Below are positions 1-4,925 of a stretch of 6,057 nucleotides of DNA, piece by piece. Origin of the DNA: an uncultured Clostridiaceae bacterium (GTDB lineage Bacteria; Bacillota; Clostridia; Lachnospirales; Lachnospiraceae); NCBI GenBank assembly GCA_949948825.1, contig CATLIJ010000161.1, forward strand, positions 1 through 6,057, in the 5' to 3' direction. The notes under the pieces were generated by a model. That model was given only the letters and a program-made list of their open reading frames with translations, was not told where the DNA came from and did no database searches. The first letter of the stretch is position 1. Each line of letters starts with the position of its first letter. The translations under genes were made by a program, and so were the position numbers.

Positions 1-2
1 CG

Positions 3-104
3 CTTCCCTTTATCAGCTATGGGGTCAGTTCTCTGATCAGTATGTACAGTGGAATCGGATTAACCCTTAATGTTGGACTTCAAAGAAAAATCAGTAACTA
101 TTAA
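3..104 (+). CDS. rodA: SEDS-family peptidoglycan glycosyltransferase (RodA/FtsW), C-terminal end only
   Basis: Only the last 33 codons are in the window, and the reading frame runs off the left edge. The peptide begins LPFISYGVSSLIS and ends VGLQRKISNY. The PFISYGxSS block followed by a short hydrophobic helix and a basic tail is the signature of the last transmembrane segment of SEDS proteins (RodA, FtsW, SpoVE), which polymerise lipid II glycan strands in the membrane together with a class B PBP. RodA rather than FtsW or SpoVE is inferred from the next gene, mgsA, because a rodA-mgsA pair is familiar in Clostridia; the fragment alone cannot separate them. The usually conserved second Gly of SYGGSS is Val here. 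The stop codon overlaps the Shine-Dalgarno sequence of mgsA, so the two are very probably co-transcribed. Confidence 0.8.
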   Translation, partial: LPFISYGVSSLISMYSGIGLTLNVGLQRKISNY

Positions 105-112
105 AGGAGGGG
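103..112 (+). promoter_or_regulatory. Ribosome binding site of mgsA
   Basis: AAAGGAGGGG contains a full GGAGG core ending 9 nt before the ATG at 120. It overlaps the stop codon of the preceding rodA-like gene, so translation of mgsA may be coupled to it. Confidence 0.8.
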
Positions 113-119
113 TTTACTT

Positions 120-515
120 ATGAATATCGGTTTGATTGCGCATGACGCCAAGAAAAAACTGATGCAGAATTTTTGTATTGCCTACCGGGGAATCTTAAAC
201 AAGCATGAACTTTTTGCCACAGGAACCACCGGAAGGCTGGTAGAAGAAGTAACCAATTTAAATATTCATAAATATCTGGCAGGACATTTGGGCGGACAGC
301 AACAGATTGCTGCTCAAATTGAGCACAATGAGATGGACTTGGTGATTTTTCTCCGGGATGCCCTTACCTCCAAATCCCATGAGCCGGATGTGAATAATGT
401 AGTAAAGCTTTGTGATACTTACAATATTCCTCTTGCCACGAATCTTGCCACAGCGGAGCTGTTAATTAAAGCTTTGGATCGGGGAGATCTGGAGTGGCGC
501 GAAATCTATCGATAG
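120..515 (+). CDS. mgsA: Methylglyoxal synthase
   Basis: This cytosolic enzyme converts dihydroxyacetone phosphate to methylglyoxal and phosphate, a bypass of lower glycolysis used when phosphate is short or sugar phosphates pile up. The 131-residue protein has the usual length of Firmicutes MgsA and is collinear with it: AHD at residues 7-9 (His8 = E. coli His19), the phosphate-binding ATGTTG at 33-38, AGHLGG at 54-59, Asp80 (= Asp91), HEPD at 87-90 (His87 = His98, Asp90 = Asp101), and IPLATNLATAE at 103-113. The odd point is Gln60: this position is Asp71 in E. coli, the proposed catalytic base, within the normal GGDQQ motif. RDPL is also changed to RDAL (Ala81). The fold and phosphate site look intact, so the enzyme may be altered in rate or specificity rather than broken. 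The ATG at 120 has an excellent ribosome binding site, and the gene sits 15 nt after rodA. Confidence 0.93.
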   Translation: MNIGLIAHDAKKKLMQNFCIAYRGILNKHELFATGTTGRLVEEVTNLNIHKYLAGHLGGQQQIAAQIEHNEMDLVIFLRDALTSKSHEPDVNNVVKLCDTYNIPLATNLATAELLIKALDRGDLEWREIYR

Positions 516-1504
516 GAGAACTGGTTTTGAATCCATATTCAAGTTTTTTCACGGTCGGAGCTCTGGTTTTTTGTCTGGTTCTGACCGGATGCGGGCAGCA
601 AAAGGATCAGCCGGAGCTTTCCTATCCGGTTGAGGAAAGGCTGGAGGAGCTGGCTGATCTGGATTCCTCCGAGAACAGGAGAGCCGATACGTTTGCTTCC
701 AGCCTTTGTGTCATTACGGAAGATGTGTCTTTGCCGGACAGCAGCTTAAGCGCAGAGGCTGCAGGAGTTTTCTCTCTGGAGGACCATTCTGTTATTTTGG
801 CAAAAAATGCCTATGAGCAGCTGTATCCTGCCAGCACTACCAAGATTATGACCGCATTACTGGCTATCCGCCATGGAGATCTGCAGGAAAAGGTGACTGT
901 GGGACAGGAAGTGATTATCACAGAATCCGGCGCCACGCTCTGTAATATTCATCCTGGAGATACTTTAACCTTAGAACAGCTTTTGTATGGTCTTATGATG
1001 CCATCCGGCAATGATGCGGGAGCTGCTATTGCCGTTCATATTGCAGGCAGTATAGAAAAATTTGCAGAGATGATGAACCGGGAGGCCTGGTCCATTGGCG
1101 CTACCAATACTCATTTTGTGAATCCTCACGGACTGCACAGTCAGGACCACTATACAACTGCCTATGATTTGTACCTGATTTTTCAGGAGGCTATGAAAGA
1201 ACCTGCATTCCGTAAAATTGTAGGTACAGGAACCTACACAGCAGAGTATACGGATGCCAGCAATCAACCAAAGACTCAGACCTGGAACAACAGCAACCGT
1301 TTTATTACAGGAAAGCAGCCTATGCCAGAGGGACTTACCATGCTGGGAGGAAAAACCGGGACAACCATGGCTGCCGGCAGCTGCCTTGTGGTGGGAAGCC
1401 AGGATACAGAAGGGCATGAATATGTATCCGTTGTATTGAAAGCTGCGGGACGTACAGAGGTTTATGAGGACATGACAAATATAATTCAGAAAATTGTCAA
1501 TTAG
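494..1504 (+). CDS. dacF: D-alanyl-D-alanine carboxypeptidase, S11 family, predicted lipoprotein
   Basis: This is a penicillin-binding serine peptidase that removes the terminal D-Ala from peptidoglycan stem peptides outside the cell. All three active-site motifs are present (336-residue numbering): SxxK as STTK at 114-117 (nucleophile Ser114), SxN as SGN at 171-173, and KTG at 287-289, plus the family block FVNPHGL at 208-214. The N-terminus has a hydrophobic stretch ending in LTGC (Cys33), a lipobox. The protein stops just after the catalytic domain: the PBP5-type C-terminal beta domain and amphipathic anchor are missing, so a lipid anchor probably replaces them. The start is uncertain. A GTG at 494 overlaps mgsA by 22 nt behind GGGGAG (481-486). 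A TTG at 527 lies behind AGGAGA (514-519, spacer 7 nt) and would give 325 residues, with the lipobox Cys at residue 22. The second site is at least as good, but its signal peptide would lack a positive charge. The symbol dacF is a family-level choice; dacA or dacB are possible. Confidence 0.9.
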   Translation: MARNLSIGELVLNPYSSFFTVGALVFCLVLTGCGQQKDQPELSYPVEERLEELADLDSSENRRADTFASSLCVITEDVSLPDSSLSAEAAGVFSLEDHSVILAKNAYEQLYPASTTKIMTALLAIRHGDLQEKVTVGQEVIITESGATLCNIHPGDTLTLEQLLYGLMMPSGNDAGAAIAVHIAGSIEKFAEMMNREAWSIGATNTHFVNPHGLHSQDHYTTAYDLYLIFQEAMKEPAFRKIVGTGTYTAEYTDASNQPKTQTWNNSNRFITGKQPMPEGLTMLGGKTGTTMAAGSCLVVGSQDTEGHEYVSVVLKAAGRTEVYEDMTNIIQKIVN

Positions 1505-1507
1505 TGA

Positions 1508-1536
1508 TTGCTTAATTTGCGAAATTATACTATAAT
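1508..1536 (+). promoter_or_regulatory. Predicted sigma-A promoter of the P-loop gene
   Basis: The -35 element is TTGCTT (1508-1513), followed by a 17-nt spacer and a perfect -10 TATAAT (1531-1536). The start of transcription would be near 1543-1544, giving a leader of about 50 nt before the ATG at 1595. The -35 begins 4 nt after the stop codon of the carboxypeptidase gene, so this is a new transcription unit between two operons. Only the first three bases of the -35 match consensus. Confidence 0.7.
1513..1527. promoter_or_regulatory. Palindrome in the promoter spacer, possible operator
   Basis: TAATTTGCGAAATTA is a perfect dyad with 6-bp arms around a 3-nt GCG centre. It lies entirely between the -35 and -10 boxes. 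A symmetric site there is where a dimeric repressor could bind, but AT-rich palindromes of this size also arise by chance. No regulator is recognised. Confidence 0.3.
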
Positions 1537-1579
1537 TATTTTAGGATAATTAGACTTTTTATACAAATCTTATAAACCC

Positions 1580-1586
1580 AAGGAGG
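1580..1586 (+). promoter_or_regulatory. Ribosome binding site of the P-loop gene
   Basis: AAGGAGG is a near-perfect Shine-Dalgarno sequence, 8 nt before the ATG at 1595. It supports the start and suggests the protein is well translated. Confidence 0.8.
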
Positions 1587-1594
1587 AGATTAAT

Positions 1595-2014
1595 ATGGTT
1601 CAGATTATCGCAGGCAACAAGGGAAAAGGAAAGACAAAACATCTCTTAGACATGGCAAATGGCTCCGTCAAGACCGCCGATGGTTCTATAGTCTATCTGG
1701 ATAAAAGTTCCAAGCACATGTATGAATTGAATAACCGGATTCGGCTGATCAATGTGAACGAGTTCCCCATTGGCAACAGCCAGGGCTTTATCGGTTTTAT
1801 CAGCGGGATTCTTTCTCAGGACCGGGACATTGAAGTTATGTTTTTAGATAGCTTTCTGAAGCTGGCATGTCTGGAAGGGGAGGACATCAGCGAAACCATT
1901 GCAGTACTGGAAAAGCTCAGCACCAAATACAGCTTAAACTTTGTACTCAGCATTTCCATGGATTCCCATGAGCTGCCAGAAGCGATACAGAAAGACGTAA
2001 TTATTTCTCTGTAA
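1595..2014 (+). CDS. Small P-loop NTPase-like protein of unknown function
   Basis: I do not recognise a characterised family. The 139-residue protein begins with a beta strand (VQIIAG, 2-7) running into a Walker A loop, GNKGKGKT (7-14). A second strand IVYLDKS (32-38) follows. VMFLD (81-85) is a hydrophobic strand ending in Asp85, a plausible Walker B. Strand LNFVLSIS and the terminal DVIISL complete an alternating alpha/beta pattern. Asp85 is followed by Ser, not Glu, so the usual ASCE catalytic glutamate is not evident. No signal peptide, membrane helix or DNA-binding motif is seen. Such proteins are sometimes labelled 'twitching motility PilT', but this one is far too short for PilT (roughly 350 residues) and lacks its Asp and His boxes. 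It has its own promoter and terminator and lies between a wall-synthesis operon and a division operon, so a link to envelope or division work is only inference. Confidence 0.85.
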   Translation: MVQIIAGNKGKGKTKHLLDMANGSVKTADGSIVYLDKSSKHMYELNNRIRLINVNEFPIGNSQGFIGFISGILSQDRDIEVMFLDSFLKLACLEGEDISETIAVLEKLSTKYSLNFVLSISMDSHELPEAIQKDVIISL

Positions 2015-2028
2015 GGATAGATACAAAA

Positions 2029-2059
2029 GGGGGACTTGAAAAGGCAGGTCCTCTTTTTT
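2029..2059 (+). terminator. Intrinsic terminator after the P-loop gene
   Basis: Arm GGGGGACTTG (2029-2038) pairs with CAGGTCCTCT (2045-2054) around a 6-nt loop AAAAGG. The 10-bp stem has three G-T wobbles and is followed at once by a run of T to 2059. It begins 14 nt after the stop at 2014. The flanking AAAA (2025-2028) can pair with the T run, the usual arrangement. It separates the P-loop gene from the adaptor gene. Confidence 0.85.
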
Positions 2060-2072
2060 GCGTTGGCTTGCC

Positions 2073-2080
2073 GGAGGGAG
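2073..2080 (+). promoter_or_regulatory. Ribosome binding site deciding the TTG start of the HlyD-like gene
   Basis: GGAGGGAG lies 7 nt before TTG at 2088. The alternative in-frame TTG at 2058 has no Shine-Dalgarno sequence and lies inside the T run of the preceding terminator, so it cannot be the normal start. Confidence 0.75.
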
Positions 2081-2087
2081 TGAGATT

Positions 2088-3494
2088 TTGCGCAGGAAGA
2101 AAAAAGGTGCGGGCAGCACCCCCCAATACCGCCATCCGATTAATATTAATGTGGGAATGTTTATTTTTGCCATTATTTTCTTTTACATGTCCTTTTGTGT
2201 TTATACTTATGCAAAAAAAGAAAAAATACAATTTTATGAGGTGGTAGAGGGAGATATTGTTACGGATCATGGATATACAGGCATTATTATTAGACAGGAG
2301 TCCGTCCAATATGCTGAGCGATCTGGTCATATCCACTATTATGTAAGAGAGGGAAAGCGGGCAGCCGTGGGCTCCCGGATTTATTCTATTGATGAAACCG
2401 GAAACCTGTCTGCTTATCTGGAGAAAAAGAATGAGGACAATGCAATTCTTACCAGTGAGAATTTGACGGAAATTAAACGGCTTCTTTCCTCCTTTGCCTT
2501 AAGCTATTCAAATTTAAGCTTTGACTCGGTCTATTCCCTGAAATCCACATTGGATGCTTCTGTGTCCGAGTATGTGAATTTCAACACACTGGAAAATCTG
2601 GACAATATGATGGGACAGGATGGAATCGTATTTTTACAGGTGCAGGCGCCGGTTTCCGGAGTTGTATCCTATGCCATTGACCAGTATGAGGATCTGGAGG
2701 CTTCCGAAATCACAACATCTACCTTTGACCGTACTGGCTACTCGAAAGAAATCACAAAAGCAGGCCAGATGATTGCCGCATCAGAGCCAGTATACAAGCT
2801 GGTCACTTCTGATGACTGGAGTATTGTATTTCCTATGACAAAGGAGCAGGCAGACGAATATGCTGGCAGAACCCGCCTTTCTGTAATATTCCATTCCAGA
2901 AATCTGGAGGCAGAAGGTGCGTTCTCTGTCCTAACTGGCACTGACGGGAATCTTTATGGTAAGTTGGACTTTAATCAATATATGGTTCAGTTTATCAGCG
3001 ACCGTTTTGTATCCTTTGAAGTAAAATCTGTTCAGGCAGACGGACTGAAAATTCCGGTAACTGCAGTGACTGCTAAGGATTTCTACCTGATACCAGTGGA
3101 ATATATGACTCAGGGAGGAGACAGCAGTGACATGGGGTTTATGAGAGAGGTATCGCGGGAAGACGGAGTGTTTGCAGAATTTGTGCCAGCGGAGATTTAT
3201 AACTCCACAGAAGAATATTATTATGTGGATATGGGAGAGAAAAGCCCATTCCAGGCAGGAATGGTTCTGATTAAACCCGATTCTGACGAACGATACCAAA
3301 TTGGCCCCACAGATACTCTTCAGGGGGTTTATAATATTAATAAAGGCTATGCAGTATTTAAACAAATCGAGATTCTCAATACAAATGAGGAGTATTGTAC
3401 CATAAAAAAAGGAATGAGCTATGGACTTTCCGTGTATGACCACATTGTGTTGAATGCGGATATTGTTCAGGAGGGTGACTTGATTTATCAATAA
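2088..3494 (+). CDS. HlyD-like (membrane fusion/adaptor) single-pass membrane protein
   Basis: A 468-residue protein with a short basic N-terminus (RRKKK at 2-6), one transmembrane helix at about 23-41, and a long extracytoplasmic part. This is the topology of HlyD/RND-type periplasmic adaptors. Residues about 50-100 look like the first half of a lipoyl/biotinyl-type barrel (EVVEGDIV ... VREGKRAAVGSRIYSID). A mainly helical insert of about 80 residues follows, then a second half beginning QAPVSGVVSY (186-195), a typical adaptor signature. KIPVTAV at 321-327 matches the VPxxAV motif of the barrel domain. No strong heptad repeat is seen, so any helical hairpin is short. No ABC, MFS or RND transporter lies in the window, which makes it an orphan adaptor. 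It is followed after 27 nt by yggS and then sepF, so a role tied to division or the wall is possible but unproven. The start is TTG at 2088; a 10-residue longer form from 2058 is rejected. No separate promoter was found in the 28 nt after the terminator. Confidence 0.8.
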   Translation: MRRKKKGAGSTPQYRHPININVGMFIFAIIFFYMSFCVYTYAKKEKIQFYEVVEGDIVTDHGYTGIIIRQESVQYAERSGHIHYYVREGKRAAVGSRIYSIDETGNLSAYLEKKNEDNAILTSENLTEIKRLLSSFALSYSNLSFDSVYSLKSTLDASVSEYVNFNTLENLDNMMGQDGIVFLQVQAPVSGVVSYAIDQYEDLEASEITTSTFDRTGYSKEITKAGQMIAASEPVYKLVTSDDWSIVFPMTKEQADEYAGRTRLSVIFHSRNLEAEGAFSVLTGTDGNLYGKLDFNQYMVQFISDRFVSFEVKSVQADGLKIPVTAVTAKDFYLIPVEYMTQGGDSSDMGFMREVSREDGVFAEFVPAEIYNSTEEYYYVDMGEKSPFQAGMVLIKPDSDERYQIGPTDTLQGVYNINKGYAVFKQIEILNTNEEYCTIKKGMSYGLSVYDHIVLNADIVQEGDLIYQ

Positions 3495-3521
3495 AGATCC
3501 ATTCATGGGAGTGAAAAAATT

Positions 3522-4211
3522 ATGAAAAAAACCATCAGGGATAATCTGGAACAGGTACATAAGAACATGGCGTCTGCCTGCGCCCGCAGTGGCCGGGATA
3601 TCCGTCAGATCACCTTGATTGCAGTCAGCAAGACAAAGCCTCTGGAGGACTTACAGATGGCCTATGACCTGGGTGTTCGGGATTTTGGAGAAAATAAGGT
3701 ACAGGAGATTTTGCAGAAGGCGCCGCAGATGCCGTCAGACGTCCGTTTTCATATGATTGGACATTTACAGCGAAATAAAGTTCGTCAGGTGCTTCCCCAT
3801 GTATCTGTGATCCATTCTGTAGATTCGGTTCGTCTGGCATCTGAGATTCAACAGGAAGCCCAGCGGATTGACCGGATTGTGGATATTCTTCTGGAAGTGA
3901 ATGTGGCTGGAGAGGAGAGTAAATTTGGGTTTTCTCCGGAAGAAGTGATGGAGGCATTGTCATCCATCTGTAATTTTTCTCATATCCGGGTGTGCGGACT
4001 AATGACAATCGCGCCTTTTGTCGAAAATTCCGAAAAAAACAGACCTGTTTTTCAAAAATTATTTCAATTATATGTTGACATCAAACGGAAAAACATTGAT
4101 AATGTTAGTATGAGTGTTCTCTCCATGGGAATGACCGGAGATTATGAGGTAGCTGTGGAGGAGGGCGCGACCATGATTAGAGTTGGCACCGGTATCTTTG
4201 GAGCCAGATAA
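3522..4211 (+). CDS. yggS: YggS/YlmE family pyridoxal 5'-phosphate-binding protein
   Basis: A cytosolic PLP-binding protein of the YggS/YlmE/PROSC (PLPBP) family, with no established catalytic reaction; in other bacteria it maintains PLP balance and affects amino acid pools. At 229 residues it has the normal length. Family motifs in order: AVSKTKP (34-40) with Lys37 as the expected PLP Schiff-base lysine, DFGENKVQE (54-62), FHMIGHLQRNK (76-86), IHSVDS (97-102), EVNVAGEESKFGF (125-137), GLMTIAP (159-165), SMGMTGDYE (201-209) and the phosphate-binding RVGTGIFG (220-227). SMGMT replaces the more common SMGMS, a conservative change. The ATG at 3522 has GGGAG 10 nt upstream, a slightly long spacer. 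The gene is 20 nt before sepF, the conserved ylmE-sepF order of Firmicutes division clusters. Confidence 0.95.
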   Translation: MKKTIRDNLEQVHKNMASACARSGRDIRQITLIAVSKTKPLEDLQMAYDLGVRDFGENKVQEILQKAPQMPSDVRFHMIGHLQRNKVRQVLPHVSVIHSVDSVRLASEIQQEAQRIDRIVDILLEVNVAGEESKFGFSPEEVMEALSSICNFSHIRVCGLMTIAPFVENSEKNRPVFQKLFQLYVDIKRKNIDNVSMSVLSMGMTGDYEVAVEEGATMIRVGTGIFGAR

Positions 4212-4231
4212 GAAATGGAGAGTAGATAAGT

Positions 4232-4738
4232 ATGAGCCTGATTAGCAGACTGATGGAAATGACACGGTTAAACGATGACGAAGAGGATGACGACTACTTT
4301 GGACCGGAAGACGACTATGAGTCGGACAGGTCAGGCAGAAGAAATACATTCAGTAATTCCCGTGATGACCTGGATGAGGACGAAGAAGAACCACGACCGC
4401 GTTTTTTCTCTCGGTCGTCTGCGAAAGTGGTGCCAATGAGAAGATCCATGGAGGTTTCGATGATCAAACCCACCTCCATTGAAGATGCTCGCGAAATATG
4501 TGATTATCTTTTGGCAGGAAAGGCTGTAGTGCTGAATATGGAGGGAATCCATACAGAGGTTGCTCAGAGAATCATTGACTTTACTTCCGGCGCCACATAT
4601 TCCATGAATGGAAATCTTCAGAAGATTTCCAGCTATATATTTATTGCAACTCCGGAATCAGTAGAATTGTCCGGTGATTTTCAGGACTTACTGAATAATG
4701 GAAATCTGGACGTTTCAGGGATGAATATTCGATTATAG
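4232..4738 (+). CDS. sepF: Cell division protein SepF
   Basis: SepF anchors FtsZ to the membrane and aligns protofilaments at the division septum. The 168-residue protein has the three expected parts. First is an N-terminal amphipathic, membrane-targeting helix (about 1-13, SLISRLMEMTRL). Next is a long, very acidic linker (about 14-54, rich in Asp and Glu). Last is the SepF core from about 76: IKPTSIEDAREICDYL, then AGKAVVLNM, QRIIDFTSGATYSMNG (112-127) and KISSYIFIATPESVEL, the strands and helices used for dimerisation and binding the FtsZ tail. A short tail of about 18 residues follows the core. The ATG at 4232 has a GGAG 11 nt upstream, a long spacer, so initiation may depend on coupling to yggS. 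The gene lies 20 nt after yggS. The ylmG, ylmH and divIVA genes that often follow sepF in Firmicutes are not present before aroB. Confidence 0.95.
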   Translation: MSLISRLMEMTRLNDDEEDDDYFGPEDDYESDRSGRRNTFSNSRDDLDEDEEEPRPRFFSRSSAKVVPMRRSMEVSMIKPTSIEDAREICDYLLAGKAVVLNMEGIHTEVAQRIIDFTSGATYSMNGNLQKISSYIFIATPESVELSGDFQDLLNNGNLDVSGMNIRL

Positions 4739-4909
4739 GATGTGAGATACAGTATGGATGCGAACCAGGAGCAAGGAGCTTGCAGATATGGTTACGGGAA
4801 AAGACAGACAATTTTCCGGTGAACTTGCGGGAGATTGTCTGTTTTCCTGTAAGCGGAACGGTTACAGCCATAAAGGTCTCAGGGTAGTTGCAGGAAAAGA
4901 GGTGAATAT
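4739..4909 (+). other. 171-nt sepF-aroB intergenic gap
   Basis: Apart from the hairpin and the doubtful small ORF, I see only the aroB ribosome binding site (AGAGGTGA, 4898-4905). No clear promoter boxes, T-box motif or known riboswitch core were found. GGTTAC occurs on both sides of the hairpin (4790-4795 and 4860-4865). It is by far the longest non-coding stretch in the window. Confidence 0.5.
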
Positions 4910-4925
4910 ATGGACGACAGAATAA
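4758..4925 (+). CDS. Possible small ORF between sepF and aroB (doubtful)
   Basis: A 55-codon frame from ATG at 4758 to a stop at 4923-4925 overlaps the start of aroB by 16 nt. An internal ATG at 4788 has a good AAGGAG (4773-4778) 9 nt upstream and would give 45 residues. The product (MVTGKDRQFSGELAGDCLFS...) matches no family I know and has no signal peptide or membrane helix. Most of its first half is also the long hairpin described at 4792-4852, and a second forward frame is open over much of the same gap. I think the RNA structure is the more likely function; the ORF could be a leader peptide or chance. Confidence 0.2.
   Translation: MRTRSKELADMVTGKDRQFSGELAGDCLFSCKRNGYSHKGLRVVAGKEVNIWTTE
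4792..4852 (+). repeat. Long inverted repeat / stem-loop between sepF and aroB, possible terminator or processing site
   Basis: The inner stem ACAGACAATTTTCCG (4804-4818) pairs with CGGGAGATTGTCTGT (4828-4842): 15 bp with two G-T wobbles and a 9-nt loop. After a 2-nt bulge (A4802, G4803) the stem continues with TTACGGGAAA (4792-4801) against TTTCCTGTAA (4843-4852), another 10 bp with one wobble. The total is 25 bp in 61 nt. Four T follow the inner stem, and AAAA precedes it, as in a bidirectional intrinsic terminator, but CC interrupts the T run and the outer arms also pair, which is more than a terminator needs. An RNase III-type processing site, an attenuator of aroB or a palindromic intergenic repeat are other options. 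The structure is read directly from the sequence; its role is inference. Confidence 0.65.

Noticed and set aside
971..1417. 148-codon minus-strand open frame opposite the carboxypeptidase
   Set aside because: It lies wholly within the catalytic domain coding region of a confident gene and has no recognisable motif.
1532..1560. AT-rich repeat TAATTA ... TAATTA followed by TTTTT as a terminator for dacF
   Set aside because: The stem would be six A-T pairs only, and it lies on and after the -10 box of the next promoter; too weak to call.
1595..2014. Calling the P-loop protein PilT (twitching motility ATPase)
   Set aside because: It is less than half the length of PilT and lacks its N-terminal domain, Asp box and His box; only the Walker A is shared.
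2931..3560. 209-codon minus-strand open frame opposite the adaptor and yggS
   Set aside because: It is antisense to two well-supported genes, has no family resemblance and a composition typical of a shadow frame.
4274..4395. Asp/Glu-rich codon run in sepF as a repeat or frameshift artefact
   Set aside because: It matches the known disordered acidic linker between the membrane helix and core of SepF, and the frame is intact.
4736..4888. Second open forward frame through the gap ending FPVSGTVTAIKVSG
   Set aside because: No ATG, GTG or TTG start with a ribosome binding site; openness over about 150 nt is not enough to call a gene or relic.
4881..4894. AGGGTAGTTGCAGG resembling a T-box antiterminator element before aroB
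   Set aside because: It does not match the conserved AGGGTGGNACCGCG core, and no specifier stem or terminator alternative is visible.
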